In this document: positions 1 through 10,120 of the stretch, in pieces | How positions within the stretch are numbered: position 1 is the stretch's first letter | How the letters are laid out: each line of letters begins with the position of its first letter | Origin: Longimycelium tulufanense | GTDB taxonomy: Bacteria; Actinomycetota; Actinomycetes; Mycobacteriales; Pseudonocardiaceae | NCBI RefSeq assembly: GCF_014645795.1 | Contig: NZ_BMMK01000002.1 | Coordinates: 291,275-355,274, forward strand | Reading direction: 5' to 3' | DNA: 64,000 bases | The notes under the pieces: generated by a model | What the model was told of the DNA's origin: nothing | Database searches by the model: none | Seen by the model: the letters and a program-made list of their open reading frames with translations, nothing else | Program-made: the position numbers and the translations under genes

Positions 1-306
1 CCCCCCCCCGACCGGTGTCCGTCATGGCCCGGTCCGGGCCGCGCGTCCCGACACCGACGTCGCCACTCGGCCGGGTCCTGCCGTGAGCCAGGTCACGTTC
101 CGCCTTGCCGGCCCCGCTCTGCCCCGCCCCAGGTGCTCGTGGCCCACGCCGTGTCCTGTCACGAGGCAGTGTGTTCGGCCGGTCCCGCACGGAATAGTCC
201 TGCCGAGGAGCGGGTTTCTACCAGGGCGGGCGTGGCGGCGCCCGCGCGGTCGTGAATGTGCCTGAGCGGGCCGGACGAACCGACGGACAGTTCATCGAGC
301 GGCAGG

Positions 307-1692
307 ATGGGGAACGTGCGGCATTTCGACCTGGTGATCATCGGCACCGGCTCCGGCAACTCGATCCTCGATCCCCGTTTCGACGGCTGGGACGTCGCGA
401 TCGTGGAGAAGGGCGTCTTCGGGGGCACCTGCCTGAACGTGGGATGCATCCCGACCAAGATGTTCGTGCACACCGCGGACGTGGCACGGACCCCGGCCGT
501 GGGGGCGCGGCTCGGGGTGGACGCGGAGTTGCGCGGGGTGCGCTGGCCCGAGGTGCGTGACCGGATCTTCGGCCGGATCGACCCGATCGCCGAGGGCGGG
601 AAGCGGTACCGGGCCGAGGATTGCGCCAACGTGACCGTCTACACCGGACAGGCCCGGTTCGTCGGCCCGAAGCGGCTGGACACCGGCACCGGCGAGGTCA
701 TCACCGCCGACCGGTTCGTGCTGGCCGCCGGGAGCCGGCCGATCGAGCCGGATGTCGAGGGCATCGCGGAGGTCGGCTACTACACCAACGAGGACGTCAT
801 GCGGCTGGAGACGTTGCCGCGGCGCATGGTGATCCTCGGCAGCGGGTTCGTGGCGACGGAGTTCGCGCACGTGTTCAGCTCGTTCGGGGTGGACGTCACG
901 GTTGTCGCGCGGTCCGGTGCGTTGCTGCGGGCCGAGGACGCCGACGTGGCGACCCGCTTCACCGGGCTCGCCCAGCAACGGTGGGACGTGCGGTTGAACC
1001 GCAAGACATTGCGGGCCGAGCGGGACGGCGACGTGGTCCGGCTGCACGTGGAGGGGCCGCAGGGCGCGGAGGTCGTCGAGGCGGAGGTGCTGTTGGTCGC
1101 GGTGGGCCGGCAGCCGAACTCGGACCTGCTCGACGTGGCGGCCAGCGGGATCCCGACCCATCCGGACGGCCGGGTCGTCGTCGACTGTTACCAGCGGACC
1201 GAGGTGGATGGCGTCTACGCGCTCGGTGACCTCAGTTCGCCGTACCAGCTCAAGCATGTCGCCAACCATGAGGCGCGGGTGGTGCAGCACAACCTGCTGT
1301 GGCCGGATTCCCCGGTGACCACCGACCACCGGTTCGTGCCGCACGCGGTGTTCTCCTCGCCGCAGGTCGCCTCGGTGGGGTTGACCGAGCAGCAGGCCGA
1401 GGCGCGCGGCGTCCGGTACGTCACCGCGACGCAGGAGTACGCCGGCATCGCCTACGGCTGGGCGATGGAGGACACCACGGGTTTCGCCAAGCTGCTCGCG
1501 GACCCGGACAGTGGAGAGTTGCTCGGCGCGCACATCGTCGGCCCGCAGGCGCCGACCCTGATCCAGCCTTTGGTGCAGGCCATGCATTTCGGCCTGGACG
1601 CACGCTCGATGGCGCGCGGGCAGTACTGGATCCACCCGGCGATGCCGGAGCTCATCGAGAACGCGCTGCTGAACCTTCCCCTCGAGCGCTGA
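307..1692 (+). CDS. mtr: Mycothione reductase
   Basis: Flavoprotein disulfide reductase of 461 aa that keeps mycothiol, the actinobacterial low-molecular-weight thiol, reduced at the expense of NADPH. The N-terminal FAD-binding motif GTGSGN is at residues 13-18. The redox-active pair is in [14 protein letters not shown] (Cys42 and Cys47). A second nucleotide-binding motif ([13 protein letters not shown]) and the C-terminal dimerisation domain with YWIHPAMPE follow, giving the full family length. The frame is open upstream to 256, but the ATG at 307 places the GxGxxG motif at the usual distance. Mycothione reductase is preferred over dihydrolipoamide dehydrogenase because the FAD motif is GTGSGN and the gene neighbourhood matches that of Rv2855. 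Confidence 0.93.
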   Translation: MGNVRHFDLVIIGTGSGNSILDPRFDGWDVAIVEKGVFGGTCLNVGCIPTKMFVHTADVARTPAVGARLGVDAELRGVRWPEVRDRIFGRIDPIAEGGKRYRAEDCANVTVYTGQARFVGPKRLDTGTGEVITADRFVLAAGSRPIEPDVEGIAEVGYYTNEDVMRLETLPRRMVILGSGFVATEFAHVFSSFGVDVTVVARSGALLRAEDADVATRFTGLAQQRWDVRLNRKTLRAERDGDVVRLHVEGPQGAEVVEAEVLLVAVGRQPNSDLLDVAASGIPTHPDGRVVVDCYQRTEVDGVYALGDLSSPYQLKHVANHEARVVQHNLLWPDSPVTTDHRFVPHAVFSSPQVASVGLTEQQAEARGVRYVTATQEYAGIAYGWAMEDTTGFAKLLADPDSGELLGAHIVGPQAPTLIQPLVQAMHFGLDARSMARGQYWIHPAMPELIENALLNLPLER

Positions 1693-1826
1693 CCGGAGAT
1701 CCAGCCGTAGCCAGCCCCAACCCCAACCGCTTCGCGGTCACGGACCGAAAATGCGGTCCGCAAAGCACCTTGGATCGGAACCGCGCCCGCGACCGATGGG
1801 GCTGACCGGTAGGGCGCAGCGCAGGA

Positions 1827-2408
1827 TCAGAGCTGTTCCGGTGAGGGCGCCGGGGCTGGCTTGCGGCCGGCGACGAACGCCACCACGAGCAGCGCCGCCG
1901 CGGAGATGACCGACACGTACCAGCCGTAGGCCAGGCTCAGCTCCACCGCCAGCAGCTTGCCGCCCAGGCCGGGGAGCCGGCCGAGAATGTCGGTCACCGA
2001 GGTGAGGTGCTCGCCCGCCTCGTGCATGCGCAGCGGGACGAGCAGCAACGCGATCATGGCGACCCCGCCCGGAAGGGCGGCCCAGGTCACCAGACCGGAC
2101 CGCTGCAGGCCCAGCGCGACGATCGCCATCGCGGCCGCGACCAGCGCCGACAGTAGGGTCACCCAGCCCCAGGGCTCGGCGATGTCCAGACCGTTCGCGG
2201 CGGACTCGTAGACCTGGAACCGGTCGACCCGCTGGTCGAAGATGTCGACGTTGGGGAGCTGGAACCGGACCTCGGCGTGCAGCCACGGCAGGAGCACACC
2301 CACGAACAACACGGCACTCGTGCCGAGGACGAGCCCCGGTAGGAGTGGACGCCCGGCGGTTGGTGCCGGCGGCGCGGGGCTCTCCCCCGGGCCGTGCGGT
2401 GTCTCCAC
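1827..2408 (-). CDS. Hypothetical four-helix membrane protein
   Basis: 193 aa with a GTG start. After a proline-rich N-terminus it has four hydrophobic helices at roughly residues 24-45, 82-103, 106-127 and 160-182. The loop between helices 1 and 2 is likely extracytoplasmic and contains the sequence LPNVDIFDQRVDRF. The protein ends in a charged APAPSPEQL tail. I do not recognise a family. It lies between mtr and the MFS gene without obvious coupling. The 134 bases between mtr and this gene's stop hold only a weak short hairpin near 1728-1740. Confidence 0.7.
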   Translation of the reverse strand: METPHGPGESPAPPAPTAGRPLLPGLVLGTSAVLFVGVLLPWLHAEVRFQLPNVDIFDQRVDRFQVYESAANGLDIAEPWGWVTLLSALVAAAMAIVALGLQRSGLVTWAALPGGVAMIALLLVPLRMHEAGEHLTSVTDILGRLPGLGGKLLAVELSLAYGWYVSVISAAALLVVAFVAGRKPAPAPSPEQL

Positions 2409-2471
2409 CTACCCCATCGTAGGTACCCACCGGGCGCTGGCAAGCCCACCATAGGTCGGTATTTTTGCTGG

Positions 2472-3770
2472 TCAGACGTGGCGGGGGCGGCTGGCCAGCA
2501 CGCCGAGCACCAGCTGGAGGGCGTAGATCCCGACGATCAGCAGCAGCGAGGCCGTCCAGGAGCCGGTGTTCCCACGCAGCACGCCCACCAGGAACGGACC
2601 GGCCGCGGCGATGAGGTAGCCGAAGCTCTGCGCCATGGCGGACAGCGCCGCGGTGTCCGCGCCGGTCCGGGTGCGCAGGCTGAGCAGGGTCAGCGCCACC
2701 GGGAAGATGCCCATGGCCACGCCGATCAGCAGGGCCCACAGGCCCGGGGCGACCGTCGGCGCCACCAACAGGCCACCGAAGCCGACCAGCCCGCACAGCA
2801 GCAACGCGACGACCATGCCCGTCTGGGAGCGGGCGCGGGCCGCCAGCGGCGGTGCGAAGAAGCTGATCGGCACGCCGATCACCAGCACGATCGCGAGCAG
2901 CACGCCGGCCGTGGCGGCGTCGATGCCGGCGGTCTCCCGCAGGATCTGCGGCAGCCAGCTCATCACGGTGTAGGCCACCAGGGCCTGCAGCCCGAAGAAG
3001 CCGGTGACCACCCAGGCCAGCGGGCTGCGCAGCAGCGACCGCGGCGCCTCGTGCCGGCCGCGCCGGCCCGCACCGTCCCGGCTGTGCCCGCGGGTACCCA
3101 GCCACCAGGCCACGAGTGCGGCCGCGGCGAGCAGGGCCCACGAGCCGACGGCGGGCCGCCAGCCGCCCAGCGCGCCGTCGATCGGGGCGGTCACCGAAGC
3201 GGCGAGCGCGCCACCGCCAGCCAGGGAGGCGCTGTAGGCGCCGGTGACGACTCCGATGCGTCCGGGGAAGGATTCCTTGACCACCACCGGGATGAGCACG
3301 TTGCACAGCGCGATCGCCGAGGAGGCGACGAAGGTGCCGGCCACCAGCAGCGTCGGCCCGGCCAGCACCCGCACCAGCAGGCCCGCGGTCAACAGGGCCA
3401 GCGCCAGCGTGATCGCGCCGCGGCTGCCCAGCCGGCGGGCCGCCAGCGGGGCGATCATCGCGACCAGGCCGAAGCACAGGGTGGGCAGCGCGGTGAGCAC
3501 GCTGGTCATGTCGGTGGACAGCCCGAGCACCTGCTGCACCTCCGGCAGCACGACGGCGAGGCTGGTGACGGCGGGCCGCAGGTTGGCGGCGGCAAGCACG
3601 ACGCCGCTCGCGAGCAGCAGACCACCGGCGACCGTGGCGACGCGCCGCGCCGGGGGACGGCATTCGACCGCCACCGCTCCCGCGCCGGACGGGGCAGTGG
3701 CAGGGTGTTCGATCGAGCAACGGTCGTCGTGCTGCGGTTCGGCGGTCACGACGGCTAGTATGGCAAACAT
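2472..3770 (-). CDS. MFS transporter, CynX/cyanate-permease-like
   Basis: About 432 aa from the ATG at 3770, with around 12 hydrophobic segments. The early sequence LAAANLRPAVTSLAVVLPEV matches the CynX/NimT branch of the major facilitator superfamily, whose members export small anions or hydrophobic drugs; the substrate cannot be read here. An alternative start is GTG at 3749. The ATG at 3768-3770 lies inside a perfect palindrome, so a regulator bound there would cover the translation start or promoter. The gene is divergent from the GntR regulator at 3798, only 27 bases away, which makes a local regulator-exporter pair likely. Confidence 0.85.
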   Translation of the reverse strand: MFAILAVVTAEPQHDDRCSIEHPATAPSGAGAVAVECRPPARRVATVAGGLLLASGVVLAAANLRPAVTSLAVVLPEVQQVLGLSTDMTSVLTALPTLCFGLVAMIAPLAARRLGSRGAITLALALLTAGLLVRVLAGPTLLVAGTFVASSAIALCNVLIPVVVKESFPGRIGVVTGAYSASLAGGGALAASVTAPIDGALGGWRPAVGSWALLAAAALVAWWLGTRGHSRDGAGRRGRHEAPRSLLRSPLAWVVTGFFGLQALVAYTVMSWLPQILRETAGIDAATAGVLLAIVLVIGVPISFFAPPLAARARSQTGMVVALLLCGLVGFGGLLVAPTVAPGLWALLIGVAMGIFPVALTLLSLRTRTGADTAALSAMAQSFGYLIAAAGPFLVGVLRGNTGSWTASLLLIVGIYALQLVLGVLASRPRHV

Positions 3771-3780
3771 AGGATGTTTG
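3764..3780. promoter_or_regulatory. 17-bp palindrome, probable GntR operator
   Basis: CAAACAT-AGG-ATGTTTG is a perfect 7-bp inverted repeat with a 3-bp centre. It lies in the 27-bp gap between the divergent MFS and GntR genes. FadR-type regulators usually bind such short palindromes next to their own gene, so autoregulation and control of the exporter are inferred. Confidence 0.6.
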
Positions 3781-3797
3781 GATGAAAGGATGAGACG

Positions 3798-4496
3798 GTG
3801 CCGTTGGCCACAACCCGGCGAGCCGGCCTCGTCGAGCAGGTGATCGACCAGATGCGGGCGCTGGTCGCGAGCGGCGAATGGCTGGTGGGGCAGCGGATCC
3901 CCCCGGAACCCGAGCTGGTCTCGGCGCTCGGGGTGGGGCGCAACACCGTGCGGGAGGCGGTGCGGGCGCTCGCCCATGCCGGACTGTTCGAGGTGCGGCA
4001 GGGCGATGGCACCTTCGTGCGGGCGACCAGCGAGCTGTCCGGCGCGGTCCACCGCCTGTGCGGCAGCGAGCTGCGCGAGGTGCTGGAGGTGCGGCGCGCG
4101 CTGGAGGTCGAGGGCGCGCGGCTGGCCGCCCTCCGCCGCACCGCGGACGACCTGCGCCGGCTGGAGAAGTCGCTGGCCGAGCGGGACGCCGCGGTGGCGG
4201 CCGGGGACAGCGAGCAGGTGGTCACCACCGACACGGCGTTCCACCTGCTGCTCGTCGAGTGCGCGCACAATCCGGTGCTCACCGAGCTCTACCGCGGCTT
4301 CACCGAGGCGGTGCGCGCCAGTGTGGCGACCACCTTCTCGCTCCAGCCCGAGCGGCAGGAGCAGGTTTCGCACACCGAGTTGCTCGACGCCGTACGCGAA
4401 CGGGACCCGGAGCGGGCCGCGGCCGAGGCCGGTGGCTTCCTGGAGGAGATGCTGCACCGCCTCGGCCAGCCCGAGGTGACCGACTCCTCGGCCTGA
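3798..4496 (+). CDS. GntR-family transcriptional regulator, FadR subfamily
   Basis: 232 aa with a GTG start and AAAGGA about 8 bases upstream. The N-terminal winged helix-turn-helix (residues about 10-75) contains the typical RIPPEPELVSALGVGRNTVREAVRAL. The C-terminal all-helical FCD ligand-binding domain (about 95-215) carries the acidic and histidine residues that bind metal or carboxylate, for example DTAFHLLLVECAHNPVL. The ligand is unknown. Position and the palindrome at 3764 suggest that it represses the adjacent MFS exporter. Confidence 0.88.
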   Translation: MPLATTRRAGLVEQVIDQMRALVASGEWLVGQRIPPEPELVSALGVGRNTVREAVRALAHAGLFEVRQGDGTFVRATSELSGAVHRLCGSELREVLEVRRALEVEGARLAALRRTADDLRRLEKSLAERDAAVAAGDSEQVVTTDTAFHLLLVECAHNPVLTELYRGFTEAVRASVATTFSLQPERQEQVSHTELLDAVRERDPERAAAEAGGFLEEMLHRLGQPEVTDSSA

Positions 4497-4539
4497 CACC
4501 TGCTCCGCCCGGGGGCGGCTCACCGAGCCGTTCCGGGCT

Positions 4540-4583
4540 CCGCGGCGCTCGTGGCCGGACTCCCACCGGCACGAGCGCCGCGG
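4540..4583. terminator. Bidirectional terminator hairpin
   Basis: A perfect 14-bp stem (CCGCGGCGCTCGTG at 4540-4553 with its complement at 4570-4583) and a 16-base loop lie between the convergent ends of the GntR gene and cobQ. There is no U-tract, which is common for actinobacterial terminators. Nothing else is visible in 4497-4711. Confidence 0.65.
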
Positions 4584-4711
4584 CCTCCCACCCGACATCA
4601 CGACCCGGAAGCCTTCACACGGGCCACGGAGACCCTGGCGTGCCGAGGAAACCCCGCACACCGCCGTGCGCCCGGCACCGGAACCGAACCGCGATCGACG
4701 GCGGCCGGCGG

Positions 4712-6256
4712 TCAGCTCACTGGTTCGACGGCCGGCGCGCCCGGCGGCAGCACGGGAAGACCGGTGGGGGCTCCGCCGTCGAGCAGCTTCTCGATCGCGT
4801 CGGTGTCGAGGTGGCGCTGCACGAGATCACCCAGCAGATCGAGCTGGGCGGCGCGGACGGCGGCGAACGCGGTGTCGGGCGCGGCAACGAAACCGTGCCG
4901 TCCGGCGCGGTCCGCCGCCCACCCCAGGAAGGCCCGCCGGAAACGGTCGTTCTCGAACAGCCCGTGCCAGTGGGTGCCGACGACGGGACCGGCCATCGCT
5001 CCCTCGGGCTCGCCGTCGGGCAGCTCGACCAACGGTGCCAGCGCGTCGGCCCGTCGAACGACCTGGCCGTGGTGGATCTCGTACCCGGTGACGTCGTGCT
5101 CCAGGGCCGTGCCGCTCGGCCGGGCGAGTGTCTTCGTGCCGGCGAAGGAGACGTCGATGTCGAGCAGGCCGAGGCCGGGCACCTCGCCGGCCCCGGACTC
5201 CACGGTGTCGTCGACCGTCCGGCACAGCATCTGGTAGCCGCCGCAGATGCCGACCAGCGGTCGCCCTCGCCGGGCGTGGGCGCGAATGGCCTCGGCCAGC
5301 CCGGTGTCCCGCAACCACCCGAGATCCGACACCGTCGCCTTGGATCCGGGGAGCACGACCAGGTCGGCATCGGCGAGCCGGGACGGTTCGGTGGCGAACC
5401 GGACCGACACGCCGGGTTCGGTCGCCAACGCCTCCACGTCGGTGGCGTTGGAGATCCGGGGCAGGCGGACCACCGCCACCCGCAGCCACTGCTCCCCCAC
5501 CGGCGGTTGGGGTCGTCCCACGATCCCGTCGGCGGTGTAGGAGAGCGAGTCCTCGGCATCCAGCCACAGCTCCTCGCGCCAAGGCAGCACGCCGTACACC
5601 TCCCGGCCGGTGAGCGCGTGCAGCTGTCGCAGGCCGGGCTCCAGCAGCAGCGGGTCGCCCCGGAACTTGTTGATCACGAAGCCGGCGACGAGTGCCTGGT
5701 CCGCCGGGTCGAGCAGGGCCAGCGTGCCGAACAGGTGGGCGAACACCCCGCCCCGGTCGATGTCCCCGACCACGAGCACGGGCAGGTTCGCCGCGCGCGC
5801 CAACCCCATGTTCGCGATGTCGTTCGCCCTGAGGTTGATCTCGGTGGGCGAGCCGGCACCCTCGCACACCACCACGTCGTGGTCGCGGCGCAGGTCCGCC
5901 AGCGTGGACAGCACCGTCGCCGCCAGCTCCGCCTTGCGTTGCCGGTAGGACAGCGCGGTCACGTCGCCGAGCGCCCTGCCGAGCACCACGACCTGCGAGC
6001 TGCGGTCACCGCCCGGTTTGAGCAGCACGGGGTTGAAGCGGACGCTGGGTTCCAGCCCGGCGGCGGCCGCCTGCACCGCCTGCGCCCGCCCGATCTCGCC
6101 GCCGTCCATCGTGACGACCGAGTTGTTGGACATGTTCTGCGCCTTGAACGGGGCCACCCGGACCCCGCGACGCGCCAGCCAGCGGCACAGCCCCGCGACC
6201 ACCACGCTCTTGCCCGCGTCCGACGTCGTCCCGGCGACGAGCAATGCTCCGCCCAC
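4712..6256 (-). CDS. cobQ: Cobyric acid synthase
   Basis: 514 aa. Glutamine-dependent amidotransferase that amidates the b, d, e and g side chains of adenosylcobyrinic acid a,c-diamide in vitamin B12 synthesis. The N-terminal P-loop-like motif GTTSDAGKS is at residues 9-17, followed by the [13 protein letters not shown] signature. The class I glutaminase domain has its nucleophilic Cys in [10 protein letters not shown] and its His in [10 protein letters not shown]. Length is normal for the family. Cobyrinate a,c-diamide synthase CobB is shorter and lacks the AQNMSNNS signature. No other B12 gene is adjacent here and no cobalamin riboswitch is seen upstream. Confidence 0.93.
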   Translation of the reverse strand: MGGALLVAGTTSDAGKSVVVAGLCRWLARRGVRVAPFKAQNMSNNSVVTMDGGEIGRAQAVQAAAAGLEPSVRFNPVLLKPGGDRSSQVVVLGRALGDVTALSYRQRKAELAATVLSTLADLRRDHDVVVCEGAGSPTEINLRANDIANMGLARAANLPVLVVGDIDRGGVFAHLFGTLALLDPADQALVAGFVINKFRGDPLLLEPGLRQLHALTGREVYGVLPWREELWLDAEDSLSYTADGIVGRPQPPVGEQWLRVAVVRLPRISNATDVEALATEPGVSVRFATEPSRLADADLVVLPGSKATVSDLGWLRDTGLAEAIRAHARRGRPLVGICGGYQMLCRTVDDTVESGAGEVPGLGLLDIDVSFAGTKTLARPSGTALEHDVTGYEIHHGQVVRRADALAPLVELPDGEPEGAMAGPVVGTHWHGLFENDRFRRAFLGWAADRAGRHGFVAAPDTAFAAVRAAQLDLLGDLVQRHLDTDAIEKLLDGGAPTGLPVLPPGAPAVEPVS

Positions 6257-6307
6257 CGCTGATCCTCCCGTCCGCCGCCAACTCCCCGGCTGACATCATC
6301 TCCGGTC

Positions 6308-7021
6308 GTGCCGCATGTCCCCACCATCGTCCTGGTCCACAGCCCGTTCCTCGGTCCGACCAGCATGCGCCCGCTGGCCGCCGCCCTGCTCCGACGAGCG
6401 CGGCCCGCCGTCGTCACGGACCTGCGGGCCGGCGTGACCGAGCCACCGGTGCACCCCCGGCTGGCCAAGGTCTTCGCCGAGGCGGTGGTGACCGCGGCAC
6501 CCGAGGGCGACCTGGTGCTGGTGGGGCACAGCGGGGCCGGTCCGTTGCTGCCCACGCTGGCGGCCGCGGTGGACCGCCAGATCGCCGGCCTGGTGTTGCT
6601 GGACGCGGGCCTGCCGACCCCCGGCCGCTCCTGGGCGGAGAGCGCGCCCACCGAGCTGGTCGAGCAGCTGCGCGGGCTGGCCGAGGGCGATCGGCTGCCG
6701 CCGTGGAACACCTGGTTCCAGCCGGATCCGTTGCCGGAGCTGGTCGACGACGCGGCGGTGCGCGAGCGGATCGCCGCGGAACAGCCGCGGGTGCCGGTGG
6801 CCTTCCTCGACGAGCCGCGCCCGGCGGAGCGGTGGCCCGGCCGGATGGGGTACCTCCTGCTCAGCGAGGCCGCCTATGGTCGCGAGGCACGGGCCGCCGC
6901 CGAGGCGGGCTGGCCGGTACGACGGGTCCGGGCACACCACCTCGCGGCGGCCACCGAGCCGGAGCCGGTGGCCGACGCGGTGCTGGAGCTGGTCGGCGCG
7001 CTTCTCGCGCCGCCGACCTGA
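6308..7021 (+). CDS. Alpha/beta hydrolase-like protein
   Basis: 237 aa with a GTG start, divergent from cobQ by 51 bases. It begins with a hydrophobic strand (TIVLVHSPF) and has the nucleophile elbow-like sequence LVLVGHSGAGPLLP near residues 74-83 and a C-terminal HHLAAATEPEPVADAV, where the histidine could complete a triad. The fold is an alpha/beta hydrolase, but the substrate is unknown. The 3' end converges with map. Confidence 0.72.
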   Translation: MPHVPTIVLVHSPFLGPTSMRPLAAALLRRARPAVVTDLRAGVTEPPVHPRLAKVFAEAVVTAAPEGDLVLVGHSGAGPLLPTLAAAVDRQIAGLVLLDAGLPTPGRSWAESAPTELVEQLRGLAEGDRLPPWNTWFQPDPLPELVDDAAVRERIAAEQPRVPVAFLDEPRPAERWPGRMGYLLLSEAAYGREARAAAEAGWPVRRVRAHHLAAATEPEPVADAVLELVGALLAPPT

Positions 7022-7041
7022 GGCGGAGCGGCCCCGGGGAC

Positions 7042-7899
7042 TCAGGGCAGGGTGAGGATCTCCACCCCGTCCTCGGTGACCAGCACGGTGTGCTCGAACT
7101 GGGCGGTGCGCTTGCGATCCTTGGTGGTGACGGTCCAGCCGTCGTCCCAGATGTCGTACTCGATCGTGCCGAGCGTGATCATCGGCTCGATCGTGAAGGT
7201 CATGCCCGGTTCCAGGACGGTGTCGACGCTGGGCTCGTCGTAGTGCAACACCACCAGTCCGCTGTGGAAGGAGCGGCCGATCCCGTGCCCGGTGAAGTCC
7301 CGGACAACGCCGTAACCGAAGCGGCGGGCGTAGGACTCGATCACCCGGCCCACCACGTTGAGCTGCCGTCCCGGCCGCACGGCGCGGATCGCCCGCATCG
7401 TGGCCTCGTGGGTTCGCTCGACCAGCAGCCGCGACTCCTCGTCCACGTCGCCGGCCAGGAAGGTGGCGTTGGTGTCGCCGTGCACGCCCCCGATGTAGGC
7501 GGTGACGTCGACGTTGACGATGTCGCCGTCCTCGATAAGGGTCGAGTCCGGGATGCCGTGGCAGATGACCTCGTTCAGCGAGGTGCAGCACGACTTGGGG
7601 AAGCCCCGGTAGCCCAGGGTGGACGGGTAGGCACCGTGGTCGCACAGGAACTCGTGCACCACCGCGTCGATCTCGTCGGTGGTGGCACCGGGCCGGACCG
7701 TCCGGCCGGCCTCCGCGAGCGCCTGCGCGGCGAGCTTTCCGGCCACCCGCATGGCCTCGATCACCTCGGGCGGCTGCACCCAGGGGTCGGTGTTCCTGGC
7801 CGGGGCCGGCTTGCCGACGTACTCGGGGTGCGCGATGGTGGCCGGGACCGGCCGGCGGGCGGACTGCCGGCCCGGCACGAGTGGTGCTCTCACGGGCAT
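7042..7899 (-). CDS. map: Methionine aminopeptidase, type I
   Basis: 285 aa. Removes the initiator methionine from nascent proteins. The N-terminal extension of about 40 residues (proline-rich, with PEYVGKPAP) is typical of actinobacterial MapB (Rv2861c). Metal ligands are visible in order: [31 protein letters not shown] and [11 protein letters not shown]. The product is complete. Its placement between cobQ and the penicillin-binding lipoprotein agrees with mycobacterial gene order. Confidence 0.93.
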   Translation of the reverse strand: MPVRAPLVPGRQSARRPVPATIAHPEYVGKPAPARNTDPWVQPPEVIEAMRVAGKLAAQALAEAGRTVRPGATTDEIDAVVHEFLCDHGAYPSTLGYRGFPKSCCTSLNEVICHGIPDSTLIEDGDIVNVDVTAYIGGVHGDTNATFLAGDVDEESRLLVERTHEATMRAIRAVRPGRQLNVVGRVIESYARRFGYGVVRDFTGHGIGRSFHSGLVVLHYDEPSVDTVLEPGMTFTIEPMITLGTIEYDIWDDGWTVTTKDRKRTAQFEHTVLVTEDGVEILTLP

Positions 7900-8068
7900 G
7901 TCCCCACCTTACGGGTAGGTTCCGCCAGCCGGTGGAAGCCACGTTCGCGCTGGCCCAGTCCCCGGTCGCACGTCACGGGCGGCGTGGCCCGCGGTCGCTC
8001 TCCACTCGTCGTCGCACGTCATTCCTTCTCCGACACGGGTGAACCTGGTCACGACCGGCGGGATGCGG

Positions 8069-9919
8069 TCAGCCGAGTGCCCGCAGGAACCGCTCGCTGA
8101 TGTCGATGGCGGGAACCGAGCTCCCGGACTCCGCGACGAACGTGGCGAAGGCGAGATCACCGCGGAACCCGACGAACCAGCCGTGCGCCTGGCTGCCGTC
8201 GCCGAACTCGGCGGTGCCGGTCTTGCCGTGCACGCCGTCGACGCCGGTGAACCTGCTGGCCGTTCCCTCGGTCACCACGCGGCGCATCATGGCGCGCACC
8301 GCGTCGGCCACCTCCGGTGCCAGTGGCTCCGGCGCGGCGTCGGCCTTGGTTTCCATGCCGCGGATCAGGGTGGGCGTGGGCATGGTGCCGTTGGCCACCG
8401 AGGCAACGACCAGTGCCATACCGAACGGACTGGCCACCACCTTGCCCTGGCCGAAGCCGTCCACGGCGCGCATCTTGGCGTCGCTGGCCGGCGGTACCGC
8501 GCCGGTGACCGTGGTGACCCCGGGAATCTCGAAGTCCACGCCCAAGCCGAGCTGGCGGGCGGTGTTGGTCAGTGCGTCGGCCGGGAGGTCCTTGGCCAGC
8601 TGGGCGAAGGTGGTGTTGCAGGACTGCGCGAACGCCGTGTGTAGCGGGACGTTGCCGAGGGCGAAGCCGTTGATGTTGGGGACGCGGTAACCCTGGATGA
8701 TCCAACTTCCCGGGCACGGCACCACGGTGTCCGCCGTGGCGGTCTTGGCCTGCAGCGCCGCGGTGGCGGTGACGATCTTGAAGGTGGAGCCGGGTGGGTA
8801 GCGTCCGGTCCACGGCAGCAGGTTTCCGTTGTCCGCGGCGCTGTTCTGCGCGACGGCGAGAATGTTCCCAGTGGACGGTTGGATGGCCACGACGACACTC
8901 TGCTGCGGCACCGTCTCCACCGCGTCCTCGGCCGCGGCCTGGACACTGCGGCTCAACGAGGTCGAGACGGCCTCCGCGGGTTGTGGCCGCACCTCGTGGA
9001 GCGTCTCCACCTCCGCGCCCGCGGCGTTGACCGACACCACGCGCCAGCCGGGCTTCCCGGTGATGTGGTCCCGCACCGTCGTCCGGATCGCCGGCAGCAC
9101 ACGGGAACCGAAGTTGCGGTCCGGGCCGAGCAGGCGGGTGTCGGTGGTGAACCGCACCCCCGGCAGGTCGTAGATGTCCGGCTTGACCCGCTGGTAGTCG
9201 GGTTCGCGCAGGACGGCCACGGCGTATGCCTGGCCCTCGGGCGTCCGCTGCGCCCCCTCGGTGACGGACTGTTGGCTGATCCGCTCGTCGAACTGCTGCA
9301 GCGACCGGGCGAGCGAGCCGGAGACGGCGTCGAGGTCGCCGACCTCCTTGCGGTTGAGCAGGACCGTGACGACCTTCTGCGAGCTGAGCAGCGGGGCACC
9401 GTCGCGGTCGAGGACCGGCGCCAGTTCCGGTTGCTGTTCCCGGAACGCCACGGTCTGTTGCACGGCCAGCTTGGGATGCACGACCGTGGGCAGCCAGTGC
9501 ACGCGCCACTCGCGGTCCTGCTGCCGGCGCAGTTCCACGGTGTTCTGGTAGGACCAGTGCCGGCCCTCGCCGAGATCCCAGTCCAGGACGACGGTGGCCT
9601 CGGCCGAAGCCGCCTCCGGGCCGGCGGACCGCACCTGCTCGACGCGCGAGGTCAGGCCGGCCGGCCGGAGCGCCCCGCGGACCCGGTCGAGCAGGTCCCG
9701 GGCGCCAACCTCGTCATTGGTGATCTTGGCCGCGGCTTCGGTATCGCCCTTGGCAACGTGTTCGAAGAAGATCTGGACGGTGTCGCCGGGATCGTCGGTC
9801 GACCGGAAGAGCCCGCAGCCCGCCGCGGGCAGCAACAGGCCGACGACGAGCAGCCTGCCGAGTCGGTGCCGAGCCTGTCCTCCGCGCACGCAGGCAGTAT
9901 GCCGCTCCCGCTGTCCCAC
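8069..9919 (-). CDS. Penicillin-binding lipoprotein (class B, MecA_N type)
   Basis: 616 aa, orthologous by context and architecture to Rv2864c. A lipoprotein signal ends in LPAAGC (lipidated Cys35), so the protein is anchored outside the membrane. An NTF2-like MecA_N domain (about 40-155) and a PBP dimerisation domain (about 160-320) precede the transpeptidase domain. The transpeptidase has S378-T-F-K381, S433-C-N435 and a KTG motif in HGKTGTAEFGD. It crosslinks peptidoglycan. A start at the GTG of codon 11 is also possible, since only the segment from there is needed for the signal peptide. The 169 bases between this gene and map show no feature. Confidence 0.9.
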   Translation of the reverse strand: MGQRERHTACVRGGQARHRLGRLLVVGLLLPAAGCGLFRSTDDPGDTVQIFFEHVAKGDTEAAAKITNDEVGARDLLDRVRGALRPAGLTSRVEQVRSAGPEAASAEATVVLDWDLGEGRHWSYQNTVELRRQQDREWRVHWLPTVVHPKLAVQQTVAFREQQPELAPVLDRDGAPLLSSQKVVTVLLNRKEVGDLDAVSGSLARSLQQFDERISQQSVTEGAQRTPEGQAYAVAVLREPDYQRVKPDIYDLPGVRFTTDTRLLGPDRNFGSRVLPAIRTTVRDHITGKPGWRVVSVNAAGAEVETLHEVRPQPAEAVSTSLSRSVQAAAEDAVETVPQQSVVVAIQPSTGNILAVAQNSAADNGNLLPWTGRYPPGSTFKIVTATAALQAKTATADTVVPCPGSWIIQGYRVPNINGFALGNVPLHTAFAQSCNTTFAQLAKDLPADALTNTARQLGLGVDFEIPGVTTVTGAVPPASDAKMRAVDGFGQGKVVASPFGMALVVASVANGTMPTPTLIRGMETKADAAPEPLAPEVADAVRAMMRRVVTEGTASRFTGVDGVHGKTGTAEFGDGSQAHGWFVGFRGDLAFATFVAESGSSVPAIDISERFLRALG

Positions 9920-10120
9920 CGTCGATTACCACGCCCAACACGCCGGAGTAATACACTCCCCCACGCGATGTCGTGGAAGGGCAATACTTTCGACCGACAG
10001 AAGCGGTCAGACGCTTTCGCAACCATGGGACTTCTTGCGACGTAAGCAATTCCGCGACGGCACGCAGAGTCGCTCGCCGACCGCCTCATCGACCGGAGTG
10101 TTCCCGGTCCGGGAGAGCGG

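Noticed and set aside
2394-3758. Long rightward frame opposite the MFS gene
   Set aside because: It is the antisense of a clear transporter gene and consists of glutamine/glycine/arginine-rich shadow sequence.
10018-10031. GCAACCATGGGAC shared with 22498 as a possible attachment core
   Set aside because: The copy at 10018 is not at a junction of any kind and the rlmN break is well explained by the left boundary at 21117. Chance is the simplest reading.
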